This document shows, in pieces, positions 21,661-33,596 of a stretch of 64,000 bases of DNA. Under the pieces are notes generated by a model that searched no databases, was not told the DNA's origin, and saw only the letters and a list, made by a program, of their open reading frames with translations. The stretch comes from Aquilaria yunnanensis (Eukaryota > Streptophyta > Magnoliopsida > Malvales > Thymelaeaceae): NCBI GenBank assembly GCA_039654915.1, contig CM077599.1, positions 24,489,501 to 24,553,500 on the forward strand, read 5' to 3'. Position 1 is the first letter of the stretch; every line of letters begins with the position of its first letter. A program made the position numbers and the translations under genes.

Positions 21661-23345
21661 TGGAGATGCTTTATTCTTTCCATCTTTGTCAGCTGCAAGA
21701 AACGCACCAGTAAGAGAAGTAGATCTTCTATCATGGCTGGTTTATGAGCACATATTCAGCACCTGAAGTTTTCTGGGCTTTGAAATCCAGAAAAAGATAG
21801 TAAATATGAAACGGAGAATATCCTTCATTTTATGCTGTTTTTTTGTGGGGGCTTTCAGTATGTAAATTTAGACATGTTATTAGCAGCCATTATTTTTTGC
21901 AACCCCAACCATTCCTAGTTGCAGCAAGTATCTGGTGAAGGCTAGGCCTACAACTGTTCATAATATTCCCTTCATTACTGTCTTGAATGGTGTGCTTTAT
22001 GCACTGTTTGGGAAGAAAGATTGATGTGTTATTGAATCAAAACATGCTTTGGGGAGTTAATGATGTTGTGGTTAATTATGTGGTTCCTGGTGGCTTATTT
22101 TATTATGTGCTACTTATGTAATTTCTAGAAGTGATATCTATGATCTAGGGACAAAAAAGAAGAGACTGATTCTTTTTAGGTTTCTCGAGGTTGTTTTGTT
22201 ACAGAGGCAAAATATAAGCATGGAATTGTAGTGGCAACATTTGAAAGGATAAAGTACTCGATGCATCATTTTTTTTGCTGGTACGTTGCTATAGATATAA
22301 ACCTGTAATCTGGTGATTTGTACAGATTGCATGTTGATGGTAGTCCTAGTGTGATTGTTGGCTACCAATCTCAAGTAATCAATCCTGTTTCTCGCATTTC
22401 TGATGTGATTCCAAGTGTGGGCTAGTGTTTTTGACAAAGAGATGAGGTTACTATCTTATATGTGTGTTTGATTCCAAAAATTAGTAATTGTTAGCATGTT
22501 GTGATGTTTTCAAATGCAAAACCTCCCGGGGTGGGGGTTGTTTTCTTTACTATCTTTATAATGTGTTTGTTTTGACTCTAAGAATAGGTAGTTTATGTAG
22601 CTTTTCTTGCCATTTTTCATGATCCCTTCTATGATTTATTGTGACTTAGATTCCAATGACATCTACTAGGCGAAAAGGAAGGGATAATCTAGTGACACTT
22701 ATTGTGCATAAGTTTTGTACTACACCATGATTGTTCATAAGTTTTGGCTAATATTCTTTTTCTTATGAAGGTTCTTGGTCACATGTGGAAGATTTGATTG
22801 TTATATTATTTGTGTCAAAAGTGATTTTTAGCATAAGAAAAGGTACACATGTTTATGGCTTTGCAAGTTATAATGCACATGTAATTCCTAGCAATTATAT
22901 TTGTGCAAAATATTCTGTTTTGACTGGTAAACTTGACATAGTTTCAATTGATATCTTTATGAGACTCTAAACATGAACTTCTCATTCATTACTTGTCCCC
23001 ATTTAAATCATGGACATGTTGTGTTATTTGTTACTGTGTATAATTCTTGTATTGTTATTTTAGTTCCTGGTATTGTGCCCGTGTGTTGTATTATTTATAT
23101 GGTTGTTGTTCTTGGTATCCCATAGGTAAACCTGGGCTACTAACTATGTTGAAGTAGTTCCTCTGGGAATGAGCCGCTGGTGATCTGCCTTTTAGCTACC
23201 AAAAAATTAAGTGTTCAAAGCTGACGTAGTTCCTATAGTAAAGAATTCATTATGTGGATGTTAATGGACACTCACTTATGTACTGCTCTGCGTTTAAATG
23301 ATCCTGGTCAATGTCTCTTCTGTTGGTTGATCTTTGTGTGCATCC
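21661..23345. other. Spacer with scattered fragments of the hairpin repeat, no supported gene
   Basis: Words such as ATTCCTAGTTGCAGC (about 21913), GGTTCCTGGTGGC (about 22082) and GTCACATGTGG (about 22777) resemble the repeat at 19200-20940, so the array probably once extended here. Short open frames (22138-22437 minus, 22785-22970 plus) are not supported as genes. Confidence 0.4.
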
Positions 23346-23354
23346 TTTCTAATT

Positions 23355-24524
23355 GGTAAAATCCACCAGGGGTTATCTAGCTTATATTTTTTGTCCTAAT
23401 TGGATATCCTACCTTTAAATTGTCTTAGCAAGGTACATTTTTTTCTATTCCGCATCCCGTTCAACTACTTTCTGTTAATTTTTCAGTTAAATTGAATGGA
23501 AAATACTGACAAGACATTAAATATCCTTAAAATAAATGTAAAATGTCAACTTTAGTCATCAAATTGTTTCGATCACTAATTCTAATCCCTTTAAACATTT
23601 ACACAAATCAATTTTACCAGCTCAGTCATTGATCACCTTCCTGCCATCAACCCAATCGCTGACCACCCATGAAGTTGCCCTTCAGTTGATGGCCCAGCCA
23701 TCTCCGAAGACTATTTTGAAATCTCTAATTCTTTCTCACCTTCATCTAGTTATGATTCTTCAGTACCGCCACCCATGAAGCGACCCGAATCCCCTAGCCT
23801 GAAAACCCGATTTTGCCCAAAACCCCAAAATCTCTCACTAAACCCGCAGTCACTCATCTTCGTTGCATCTTCGCGACCCCAAAATTGCTAGAATTGATGA
23901 TGAATCAAAGGTGTTAATACTAAATTTGAGAAATCGAAAAGCTGTATGAGGCATTAGAAATGGCGGTGAGTCAGAAGCGAGGAATAGCAGTGAATGGGAG
24001 AAAGGAAAGAGGGCCAAGAACAAGCGAGTAGCATGGAGAAAGGAGCAATGGTGAGCGAGGAGCAGCGGTGAGCGAGTAATGAGGAGCGAGCTCCGGCGGC
24101 TGTAAACGAGAAACAATGAGTGAGCACCAGCAGTGAGTGAGCAAAGAAGCACGAGCACCATAGGCAAGAGAAGAGTGAGTAGCGAGCAATGGTGGCGGCA
24201 AGTGAGCAGCGAGCAGTGGCAAGTGAGCAACGAGCAGCGGCGGCGGTGATGAAGCAGAGGAAGTAGAGACAACGCGAGAGTTAGATTTAGAATGCTAGGG
24301 TTTAGAATTGTTGATAGAGACCGCGCAAGTGTCATTTTATGATTTATTTTAATGTTTTTAACGCCACATCAGCAATTTTCATTAGACATAACTTTAAAAT
24401 TAACATAAAGTAGTTAGATAGAACATGCGATAAGAGGTAAGGTATCTCGTTAGGACAATTTGAACATAGGGTACTCAATTAGAATAAAAAAATAAGCTAG
24501 GTGACCTCTGGTGGATTTTACCCA
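23355..24524. mobile_element. MULE-like non-autonomous TIR element, 1.17 kb
   Basis: The left end starts GGTAAAATCCACCAG and the right end, reverse-complemented, includes GGTAAAATCCACCAGAGG. TIR similarity runs for about 50 bp through a shared CTAGCTTAT. A perfect 9-bp duplication, TTTCTAATT, flanks it (23346-23354 and 24525-24533), which is the Mutator hallmark. The interior has a richer gene-like part (about 23640-23850) and a purine-rich low-complexity run of AGTGAGCGAG words (23970-24250). The element at 59982-61103 is related. No transposase is present. Confidence 0.85.
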
Positions 24525-24868
24525 TTTCTAATTGGAGGACCGAATTCCCTTTGTTCGTGATATAGCTTTCTAGACTAAACAAACTACATAAGCAATGTGA
24601 GGTATGGAGATATTTGCTTCGGTTTGAGGGACTATATTGGACTTTATTGTGTCTTACTAATATTTTGTGTTATTTTTGGCTATTTTCTTGAAAAGATAAT
24701 GTGATATTGAATGGGTAGAAAAGTGGAACAAACTTATACTTTTAAATGAAAGTACCCCTGATTCATTTAAGATAAGAAATGTCCACTTCCTAACTTGTGT
24801 TTGTTGCTTCATTTTTCCTCTTTTTTTCTTTTTTTAAATAAGTTGGGAACTACTTTATAGGGAATTCT

Positions 24869-25209
24869 AGCCAATTTGTTTTAACATTAAGTCAATTTAA
24901 TATAAAATGGTTTATTTTTAGTTTTACAATTTTTTTTATTTAGAACCAATTTCATTTGAAAGCCAAAATTATATAGGTGCAATAATCCATTTAAAATAAA
25001 ATTTTATGGTATTGTTAAACTTTTATGAATTTTTTAATGCATAAAAAAATCATAAAAATTTAATAATATTACAAAAATTTTACAATTAATGGATTATTAT
25101 ATTTGAATAATATTAAATTTCAAATAAATTTTATTTTCAAGTTAAAAAGGTATAAAAATAAAAATAAGTTATTTTATACTCAATTAATTTAAATTGAAAT
25201 GAATTAGCT
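24869..25209. mobile_element. Foldback MITE, family F, copy 1
   Basis: Almost the whole 340 bp is one long imperfect inverted repeat. The left starts AGCCAATTTGTTTTAAC and the right, reverse-complemented, AGCTAATTCATTTCAAT; the arms meet near GCAATAATCCATTTAAA. Other copies lie at 47450-47789 and 61113-61676. The superfamily is not assigned and no clear target duplication was seen. Confidence 0.75.
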
Positions 25210-26406
25210 TGAAACTACAGTTCTCTCATAAAAACATGGCAGGCACTTGGGCCGAAGATGGAGCGGAGAGCTTGATTTAGGCTCACGTTAGACTGGTAAT
25301 CTAAATTACTTTTTTATTTTTTTATTTTAAGAGGAACTATTCATGATTTTCCTGTAGATGAATGGATGAATACTGCCATTTTTCAATTCTTCACAAAGTA
25401 ATTGTTTTACATATTATAACCACATACTAATTGTCGTATATGATCATTGTTCATAAACAATGCATCTTCTTTCCCCCCTTTTTCTTAGTGATGGTCTAGC
25501 CTCTCTTTTAGCCCTTGTGGATTTATTTTCTTTCTTTTTGGTCCCTAATTTTTGTTGAAAGGTGGTACAATTCATACAGTAGAAAATTACAATACGTTTT
25601 CACTTTTGCTTTTAATGTTGGTCTACGTTGAGGCACACACTACCCATCTACAGTGATAAATAGTATGAGTCACTTTTTTATCTAATTTTTTTTTAGATGC
25701 GATTACTTCTTTTGGAAGCATGGTCACCGTTGTGAAAGACAATAACTTTTGATGTCGCTATTTTTTCACTTTCATTTTGTTCATGGTTTTTTTTGGTTAA
25801 AATATGGTTTCGCTCATTGAATTATTTTTATTTATCATTTTAGTCCCTACATTTGATCCATTTTATGTTTTGATCCATGCACTTAATAACTACTAAACTA
25901 TAGTTTTCTATTTGCTCTATTGGTTCCCAAGCTCTTTTTTTTGTTTTCTTTTTTTATATACTATCCTCTAAAGTAAAACATTCACCACCATGGTTTATTT
26001 TTTTTTAGGCAAAACCATTTTTTTATAACTTTTTTGAGTCAATTATAAACCCTTAATGTCTAAAATTTTTCCATTTCTTCTATTGGTCCCCAAACCTTTC
26101 TTGTTGCTTTTCTTTATTATTGTTTTCTGAAACAAAACTTTAGTCATTATGATTTTAGTAATAAGAATATAACATAAAAGAATGCCAGACTCAAAATTGA
26201 AATAAGATAAAATTTTAATTGATTAACATAAATTTATGAGTGAGATTTTTTAATTATTTATTATTATGAGTTATTTTAATGCCAAATTTATTGTAAGAAA
26301 ATCCCCACTACAACATGCAGGTTGACATAGCCTCATTATAACTATATTCCAAAAGAGGTATTGTTTATCTACAATGATTTTTAATGTAGATAAGTCCTTC
26401 AAAAGG
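25210..26406. other. AT-rich spacer, no gene seen
   Basis: T-rich and A-rich runs dominate. Phrases such as TTTAGTCCCTACATTTGATCC (about 25840) recall the arms of TIR elements elsewhere in the window, but no element could be bounded. Confidence 0.4.
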
Positions 26407-26836
26407 AGAAAATTATGAAAACCCTCTGTGGTTTGACTTAACTTATATTCCTCTATTTTAAAAAACTTATACTTTACCCTCTGTAATAACTTTTGAAACT
26501 CTAATTTAAACTATTCATGGTTATATTCCAATAATTTCAAAATTTTTGTTATTTTTTCACAATTAATTAATATTTAAAAATATTAATTTGCATTTATAGA
26601 TAGGGAAACCCATATACAGATGTGAAAAATTGATAATTTAAAATATCTATTAACTATAAAAAATTAACGTTGAAATTATTAAAAAATGACTACTATATAA
26701 TTTAAATTAGGATTTCAAAAGTTGCCATCAAATAACAACATCGTAGCAGAAGTAAGGGCAAAGTATAGGTTTTCAAAAGTAAAGGGGGTAAAGTGTGAAA
26801 TAAGCTAAATCATAAAGGAATTATTGTAAGTTTGCG
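26407..26836. repeat. Imperfect foldback repeat, about 430 bp
   Basis: The left arm has the words CTTATACTTTACCCTC and AACTTTTGAAACTCTAATTTAAA. The reverse complement of the right arm has CACTTTACCCCC, CCTATACTTTGCCC and AACTTTTGAAATCCTAATTTAAA. Arms match along most of their length, as in a degenerate palindromic MITE. Ends and target duplication are not resolved. Confidence 0.5.
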
Positions 26837-27780
26837 ATTCAAAAGAGGCTTTCCAAATGAGGAAGGAATAGTTCAATTACAATGATTTTCACTCTAGATG
26901 AACAGTACCACTTTATTTTGTTTTTCCCTGGGTGCGGTCGTTACTTTTTGAAGTTCAATCCTCTTTGCAAGGTTGTCATTTTCTTAGGGCCTAGGTCAGT
27001 ATTTTCTTAGTTTTCATCTATAGATTGGGTTTGAGTTAGATAAACTTGAAACCTACCTGAACCACTTCTACTAGGTTGGGTTAGATTGAGTAAAAATATA
27101 TAATGTTTCACAGGTTGGTTCCACATATAGAAGAACCATTAATTTTTGGGTTGGTTCTAATTCCATATATAATAAATATGGAACCAATCTAAAGTGGAGC
27201 CGAACCCGAGGTATATGTATAAATATATAACAAAAATCTGATTTTACTAAATTGTTGATATATTTTTATATGAAAACATACATTTAAATGTGTACTTTAT
27301 TAATTGCTCATATATTTATATGTGGAAATATGCATTTAAATTACTAAATTGCTCATATACCATGAACATGTATATTTAAACTCGGATTAAGTTATGTACC
27401 ATGTTGAATATTTCCTAAGCTGCTTGCAGATGTAATTTTATTGGATTACAAAGTTATTAGTTATTATATCTATATTATGGAAATTGAAAAATCTGATGAC
27501 CAAAATTGAGAAAATTAGACTTATAGTTCTAGTCCTATTTAGTTTTCAGTTCCTAGGGGTTGGGTAGGATTTTTTTTTAAAGCATCACTATTTTAGGTTG
27601 GTTTGATTATACTTAAAAATCGAGCCAACCTGACCCACACTACCCTTACAAATAAAAGCAAATAGACCCATGCAAGCAATAGCGCAGTAAATTGAAAAAA
27701 ACAGCATAACATAAGTTAAGGACTTCTTATGTAATTTACGGAAAGCGGAGATTGTCTTTTTCCTGCAAAGGTAACTTTAT
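26837..27780. other. Spacer upstream of the PPR gene
   Basis: Sequence at about 27020-27620 has inverted-related GGTTGGGTT and AACCTGACCC words at its two sides, like a degraded hAT-type end pair. It is too diverged to bound. No gene is seen. Confidence 0.35.
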
Positions 27781-27813
27781 TGGGCCCAGGTAGTTTGTAT
27801 CGACATGACGTCA
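27781..27813 (+). promoter_or_regulatory. Candidate promoter elements of the PPR gene
   Basis: A palindromic TGGGCCCA (27781-27788) contains the site II core TGGGCC, which is frequent in promoters of plant nuclear genes for organelle proteins. A bZIP-type TGACGTCA lies at 27806-27813. Both are 250-285 bp before the PPR start codon. Role is inferred from motif and position. Confidence 0.4.
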
Positions 27814-28063
27814 GGCTTGCGCTTGCGCTTAACTTTGCGAGTTTGGCGCAACGTAATGCTTCAAAAGCTCCAAATATCTTATCCACGTCGGCGTTGGCAC
27901 AACCAGAAACTGAGAACTATCTCCATGGAGCCATGGGCAAGTTACAAATCGTTTGATCTTTATCTCTGCTCTGTGCTCTTCAGCACAACCCTTCCAGACA
28001 TTTTTCACGTCGCTGCTGCCTACGGGCTTCTTAAACCCGAGCTTTTTGAGGTAGCCGTTTGCT

Positions 28064-30967
28064 ATGCAATCGCTGCTCAAATGCTCTGTTCCCGCTTTAA
28101 CTTCATCCCCTGTTTTACCAGCCAACAATAGAAATGCCCTTCAAACTAATCACGTCCCTAATCACAACCCTTTACAAGTAAAGCCAAGCCAATTGTATAA
28201 TCCAAATGTACGTGAAAGATCAGCCCTTTTTTCCTTCAATCTTCAACTTCAGCTCCACGTAAATGCGGGTTCCATGGGAAAAGCGCATGATTTGTTTGAT
28301 AAAATGCCGGAAAGAACTCTCATTTCGTGGACTATACTCATGTCTGGCTACGCCAGGCATGGACCCGCATTTGAGACGTTGCTGTTGTTCAGGGACATGC
28401 TGTTTGATCAGGGTAATGGGGTTGTGAGGCCTGATTCGGTTGTTTATGCGGTTGTCTTACGCGCATGTGGGAAAGTGGGAGACGTATGGTTTGGGAGGGA
28501 GATTCATGGTCATGTTCTGAAGAGGGGAGGAAGCTTTGTTGATGGATATGTTGAGAACGCTTTGGTTAATTTTTATGCCAGTTGTGGGTTGCTAGAGGAG
28601 GCTGTTCTTGTTTTTGATGGAATTGAAAGGCCCGATTTGGTTGCGTGGAGTTCTATGATAAGTGGCTATGTGAAGAATGGACTTGAGGAAGAAGGGTTGA
28701 GCGTTTTCCTTGATATGGTTCACGAAGGAATGGATATGGACCCTTTTGTGTTCTCAACGGTGATCAGGGCATGTGCAACCCTGGAGGCCCTGGACTTTGG
28801 CATGCAAGTCCATTGTTGTTTGATTAAGAAAGGTCTTCTATCTCATTTATTCTTGGATAATTGTCTGTTGGACTTCTATGCAAAATGTGGGGACCTGGAG
28901 AGATTAAGCAAATTTTTTCATGGGATGTGCGAGAAAGATTTGGTTTCTTGGAACACATTAATCATGGGTTATGTAAATAAGTGTGAGCACCACGAGGCTC
29001 TCTCTTGCTTCCGATTCTCAATGGATGAAACTTCTTGTTGTGATGATTTCACCATATCAAGTGTTCTCAAGGCAGTTAGTAATTTGCATGATTTCAACTA
29101 TGGCAGGGAGGTTCATGGTTACGCACTTCGGGTAGGCTTAGAATCAAGCAGGTACGTCATGTGCTCCCTTGTGGATATGTACATTAAATGCGTTGATTAT
29201 GAGTCCTTGGATAAATGGATCCCTTTAAAGTTGTATATCAGCTCAGAAAGAGGGGAATCTGACGGATGCTTATTCACAGACATGCTAAAGTGGTGTTCTT
29301 TGTCGTCTGAAATTGAAACTGGGAAAGCATTCCACTCATTACTCGTGAAATTGAACTTAAATTCCGACCCATATATAGTAAGTTCATTGATTGACATGTA
29401 CTCGAAGTTTGGGATTCTAGATGATTCTTTGCGAGTTTTCAGAAGTACGGAGGATCAAGGGACAGCAACATGGTCAGCCATTATAACTTCCTTCTGTAGG
29501 AATGGTTGGTTCCAGGAAGTGCTGAAGAGCTTCCGGAAAATGCAATTTAACGGTATTTTGGCAAACGAGTTCACCATAAATCCAGTTATTCAGGCTTGTC
29601 TTGCTTTGGGCAACCTTAGAAAGGGGAAAGAAGTGCACTGCAGGATTCTGAAAAACATGTACGAGCCAAATATTTCTGTTGTTAACATGCTTGTTAACCT
29701 GTATTCTGAATTATGGCATCACAAACAAGCAGTGAAACTATGTTCCATGATCCCAGAAACTGAGGTAGAGTGGAATGTGTTGATAAGAGCATGCCTTAAG
29801 GCAGAAGATTATGAAATGCTGCAGAAAATTCTCAGGAGGATGCAGTTATCTCTTGGAAATATTGATCCTACATCTATGAACTATATTCTAAGCTCTTGCA
29901 GGAGCCCTGTGCTTTTGAGTGTAGGGACTCAAGCGCAGGCTTACATGACCAAAACAGGTCATGTTTCAGACCCTCTGGTTAGCAATTGTCTTATTCGGAT
30001 GTATTCAGACTGTGGAGAAATTGCAAGTGCTGATCAAACTTTTCGGTTGATGTCCGAGAAGAGCTCTCTGTCTTGGACATCCATCATCTCTGGAAAAGTA
30101 GAGCATGGCATTTCATCTGAAGCTTTAGCATTGTTCTTTGATATGCGGCGAAGAAATAAATCAATAGACTCGAGCACATTAAAATCGGTCCTGAAGGCTT
30201 CTGCTCAAGTGGGTTGGGTAGATGAGGCCCATGCATTATTCATGTCAATGGAAGAGGTTTATGGAATTGAGAGATCAGAGGAGCACTATTCCTGCATGGT
30301 TGCAGCTCTAGCACAGGCTGGAATGTTTGAAGAAGCTCAAAAGTTCATCAATGAGATCATTCCAGAAAAAGTAGGGGCCACAATCTGGAGGGCCCTTCTC
30401 TCATCAGCTCGTGCCCACGGCAAGATGGAGGTTGCAAAGCATGCTCTAGAGAAGCTGCTAGAACTGGATCCAAATGACGTCTCTGTGCGTGTACTACATG
30501 AGCAAGTCCTTTTTATGCTGGGTGACTGGAAGGATACATTGAAAGCAGAAATCAATGCTGAAACAAAACTTGCAACTTCCAGTTGGATAGAAGTCGGAAA
30601 CAGAATATACGAATTTGTCTATGAACAAACTCCAAGTGAAGTTTTACAGAAACTAGCAGAAATGGAGATGGAAATGGAGGAGTTGGGATACAGGGCGGAC
30701 AGAAACTATCTGCTTCATGATGCGGAAGAAGAGAAGCATCATGGAGCTGGTCTGCATCACACAGAAATGAAGGCAATCGCTTTTGGGCTCTTCTATTTGC
30801 CCCATGGGAAGCCTGTAAGGGTAGTGAAGAGTGTTAGAATGTGTGGAACTTGTCATTCAGCTTGCAAGTTCATGTCGACCTTCATAGACCGTGAATTGGT
30901 TGTCAAGGACAATTGCACCTTTCACCATTTCAAAGATGGCAAATGCAGCTGCAGAGATTTCTGGTAA
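28064..30967 (+). CDS. PPR protein, PLS class with E and DYW domains
   Basis: This is an intron-free gene of 967 codons, typical of plant PPR genes. The first 50 or so residues lack PPR motifs, are Ser/Asn/Pro-rich and poor in acidic residues, as expected for an organelle transit peptide. PPR units of the PLS type follow, with the usual phrases AHDLFDKMPERTLISWTILM, GREIHGHVLKRG, WSSMISGYVKNG and FSTVIRACATLEALDFG. E-type motifs lead to SSWIEVGNRIYEF (about 839) and a DYW domain of about 130 residues. The deaminase signature is present: His899-x-Glu901 (HTEMKAIAFGL), CGTC at 927-930, then HHF and CSC near the end. The last three residues are DFW rather than DYW, a tolerated variant. Family members bind organellar RNA and edit specific cytidines to uridines; target and organelle cannot be read here. 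The first ATG of the long frame was chosen. No frameshifts are seen, so it is probably functional. Confidence 0.95.
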   Translation: MQSLLKCSVPALTSSPVLPANNRNALQTNHVPNHNPLQVKPSQLYNPNVRERSALFSFNLQLQLHVNAGSMGKAHDLFDKMPERTLISWTILMSGYARHGPAFETLLLFRDMLFDQGNGVVRPDSVVYAVVLRACGKVGDVWFGREIHGHVLKRGGSFVDGYVENALVNFYASCGLLEEAVLVFDGIERPDLVAWSSMISGYVKNGLEEEGLSVFLDMVHEGMDMDPFVFSTVIRACATLEALDFGMQVHCCLIKKGLLSHLFLDNCLLDFYAKCGDLERLSKFFHGMCEKDLVSWNTLIMGYVNKCEHHEALSCFRFSMDETSCCDDFTISSVLKAVSNLHDFNYGREVHGYALRVGLESSRYVMCSLVDMYIKCVDYESLDKWIPLKLYISSERGESDGCLFTDMLKWCSLSSEIETGKAFHSLLVKLNLNSDPYIVSSLIDMYSKFGILDDSLRVFRSTEDQGTATWSAIITSFCRNGWFQEVLKSFRKMQFNGILANEFTINPVIQACLALGNLRKGKEVHCRILKNMYEPNISVVNMLVNLYSELWHHKQAVKLCSMIPETEVEWNVLIRACLKAEDYEMLQKILRRMQLSLGNIDPTSMNYILSSCRSPVLLSVGTQAQAYMTKTGHVSDPLVSNCLIRMYSDCGEIASADQTFRLMSEKSSLSWTSIISGKVEHGISSEALALFFDMRRRNKSIDSSTLKSVLKASAQVGWVDEAHALFMSMEEVYGIERSEEHYSCMVAALAQAGMFEEAQKFINEIIPEKVGATIWRALLSSARAHGKMEVAKHALEKLLELDPNDVSVRVLHEQVLFMLGDWKDTLKAEINAETKLATSSWIEVGNRIYEFVYEQTPSEVLQKLAEMEMEMEELGYRADRNYLLHDAEEEKHHGAGLHHTEMKAIAFGLFYLPHGKPVRVVKSVRMCGTCHSACKFMSTFIDRELVVKDNCTFHHFKDGKCSCRDFW

Positions 30968-31189
30968 GCAGTTTAAAGCAAATGTAGAAATCACATAAAC
31001 AATAGCTTCTACACATATATCTGATTATGCAGACTAATTAAATTTGACATAAGAATCTCAAAAAGGCATTATTCCCGCTTGTGACATTCTTCTAAAGACG
31101 GATTCAGATAATATTTTTATTGTCCATTAAAGTTGTACCTCATCGTTAAGAATGTAGGGTCTACTGTATACGTATGAAGAAGTACAAAG

Positions 31190-32030
31190 ACCTTCAGGGG
31201 CCTAGAATTTGAGCCCGTCCGTGGGCTGGCCTTCTGGTTTCGCAACAAAACATCTTTTATAGGGCTGCCTGAGGAGATTCAACTCAGATGCCCTTTAGAT
31301 TCCTGATCTCCCTCTAGACGTAAAGCTGCTGGCACTAACCAAAGGCATCTTTCCAATATCACGTTTCTCTTGGGCCATCTAGAAGATTCTGCCCAAAGCT
31401 TAAAAGAATTCTATAATTGTGCTTACCAGTATTTCCAAGCAGAGGATGCTAGCCGCCATGATGGGGAAAATGAGAAAAGCCAAGTAGGCAAGCTGTCAAA
31501 GGTTACCAAGAAGAAAAAGGCACTGAGCCTTGTGTATACACCCCTTCGAGATACTCAGGCAAACATCTTTTATGCATTAAACTGAAGGAATATGGTGAGA
31601 TATGGTCATAGAAGGCAAACTAAGAGAGTTCATTTGAGAATCGTCGCCCGGAGATGTGGGGCCCAAGAACCTCAGCAAGGAAACCAGGAAGAGGAACGAC
31701 AAAGAGAAAGCCGCAGAGAGTGGTCCTCAGAAGTACGACACCAAGTCTATCATGGACCTGCTAAGTGCTAAGGTCATCAAAATGTAACAATAATTGAAGG
31801 CTTCACTAGGTGCACAAGGAAGGAGCATGATATCATGCATGTTGAGACATTAAACCCAAAATAAACCATAAAAAAAGAGGACGGATCTTAGATCCTGGTG
31901 TAACACACAGACATGCTACTGATCATCGCCTGGATAACCAACTACAATGTGAAAAGTTTCTAAATGGACGGGGGAGCTAATGTTAACATAATCTTTAATC
32001 ACACCTTGGAACCACTCTATGTCAAAAGAT
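31190..32030 (+). pseudogene. Decayed Ty3/gypsy gag-protease fragment
   Basis: An open stretch to 31584 contains a gag-like passage (LKEFYNCAYQYFQAEDASR) followed by VYTPLRDTQANIFYAL, which matches the YTPL motif common at this place in plant Ty3/gypsy gag. About 320 bp further on, 31904-32023 reads as a retropepsin-like segment, with IAWITNYNVKSF, a stop, then MDGGANVNIIFNH; DGGA corresponds to the catalytic D-x-G-S/A. Stops and frame changes lie in between. No reverse transcriptase follows. Recognition is by eye from short motifs. Confidence 0.6.
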
Positions 32031-32079
32031 AGCAACGACTAGGGCATGGTCATAGCTTAACTACGATTTCTTGTATCTA

Positions 32080-32330
32080 AACTACAACAAATTAGTAACA
32101 GTTGGTTGTCACTAAATCTCATGAAACCCTAGGAACGGTCAACTATTGCTAAAGTAATGCACACTTGTGATGTGAAGCTATTGGTAAAAATTTATCCTAA
32201 CTTTAGCAAGAATGAACCATCCCTAAATTATTGTAGAAATTTTAGTTACATTAACCATGATTAAAATGTTTCTAGACTTAATGACGACTACTCAATTTGG
32301 TTATCATAAATAGCTTATAATTTTGTAGTG
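32080..32330. mobile_element. Possible small CACTA-like MITE
   Basis: The left end AACTACAACAAATTAG is one base from a CACTACAA-type terminus. The right end TTTTGTAGTG, reverse-complemented, is CACTACAAAA. The interior is 250 bp of AT-rich sequence. Flanking triplets (CTA and ATG) do not match, so the call is weak. Confidence 0.3.
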
Positions 32331-32628
32331 ATGCTAAAAACCTTCCAATGAAATCTTAGCTATAACTGTGAAGGACGCTCAAGTTGCAATGCTACATTAA
32401 CTACTCCAGATGAAGATCCTGAAAAAGTTTATCAATGATAGGAAATTTACAAGTATAAATGTTGGAGTATGCATCTCCAAAATCAAGGATGAGTATTAAA
32501 ATGTGATTTAGAAGATGTTGATGTGGCTTGAAAGAGTTAAAATAGTTTTTAAAGTTAGTGTTATCCATAACCAATAAGTTAGAATCACCCTAGTTTATTG
32601 AGATGTCTTTTATATTTGTTAACAAGTT

Positions 32629-33596
32629 AGCAAAAATAACGAATAAATCACTAAAGTTTTCAGCTAGCCCAATTCACCCACCAATGCTTTTTTTGGGCCA
32701 AATAAACCACTAAAGTTACTGACTTAGCCCGAGTTGCCTATTGCTGTTAAGATTAATTAATTTTCAATCCTAAAACTTCGCTAACTTTTCTATTTCAGTC
32801 CAATAATTTTACATCTTTCTATATAAGTCCTACATTTGATTTTTGAAATTAGTCCAGAACAACAGACCACAAATCTAGGTCATGAAGGGAGAGAGGAACC
32901 ATCGTTACGGCACTTCTCTGCCCTCTGCCTTCCTCCCCACATTTCATCCTCTTTCCTCCCCCTCTTTCTCTGGGTTTGTTCTGGGTAACAAATCATTTGG
33001 TCTTGGTAATTGAATTCATTTATCTAGGTTTTTTATTTGATTTCAATTTCAATTTCATATCTAGTTTTTTTGTTTTGATTTTGATTTGATTCTAGATTTT
33101 TTATTCCATTTCATGTTTGATTCAATTTCGATTTCACCCGGTAAAGGTGGGTGCAATGGGCGGAGATGGGTGGTAACGGCGGAGATAAGGTACAACGGCG
33201 AAGATTGGGTAGACCTAGGAATTGGAAAGGTGGTGAGTCTGTTCTTCCAGATTTGCTTTTATTGCTTGATTTTCATGAACAGCAGTGACCGAAGATCCTT
33301 GCAAGCAATTCGGCCTCCATGGTTTAAGTTCACATGCATGAAAAAAGTAAAGTTATGAACTAATATAGAAAATTTTAAAAAGTTTAACGACTAAAATGGT
33401 AGATTTCTTTGCCACAACATCCTCATTTAATATAATATTCTCCATGAAATAGAATATTTGACATGTTAATGACCAATGATCTATTTGAGCTGATTTTAAA
33501 ATATTAGTGGTTTATTTGATGAAAAAATATCAATAGTCGAATTGAGCTAGTTTAGAAACTTTAGTGGTTTATTTGTTATTTTTGCCTAACAAGTTT
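32629..33596. mobile_element. MULE-like non-autonomous TIR element, 968 bp
   Basis: The left end is AGCAAAAATAACGAATAAAT and the right end, reverse-complemented, GGCAAAAATAACAAATAAAC. Similarity continues for over 100 bp through repeated AAATAAACCACTAAAGTT words. A perfect 9-bp duplication, TAACAAGTT, flanks it (32620-32628 and 33597-33605). The interior (32870-33330) has a CT-rich leader-like part and a GC-richer part with GGCGGAGATGGG words, unlike the AT-rich arms, so captured gene sequence is possible. No transposase is present. Confidence 0.85.

Noticed and set aside
23850..24335. Leu/Ser-rich minus-strand ORF of 161 codons
   Set aside because: It lies on a low-complexity AGTGAGCGAG run inside a MULE-like element, with no domain and no conserved start.
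27805..28131. ORF overlapping the PPR start in another frame
   Set aside because: It has no recognisable protein and runs into the PPR coding sequence. At most it is an upstream ORF in the leader.
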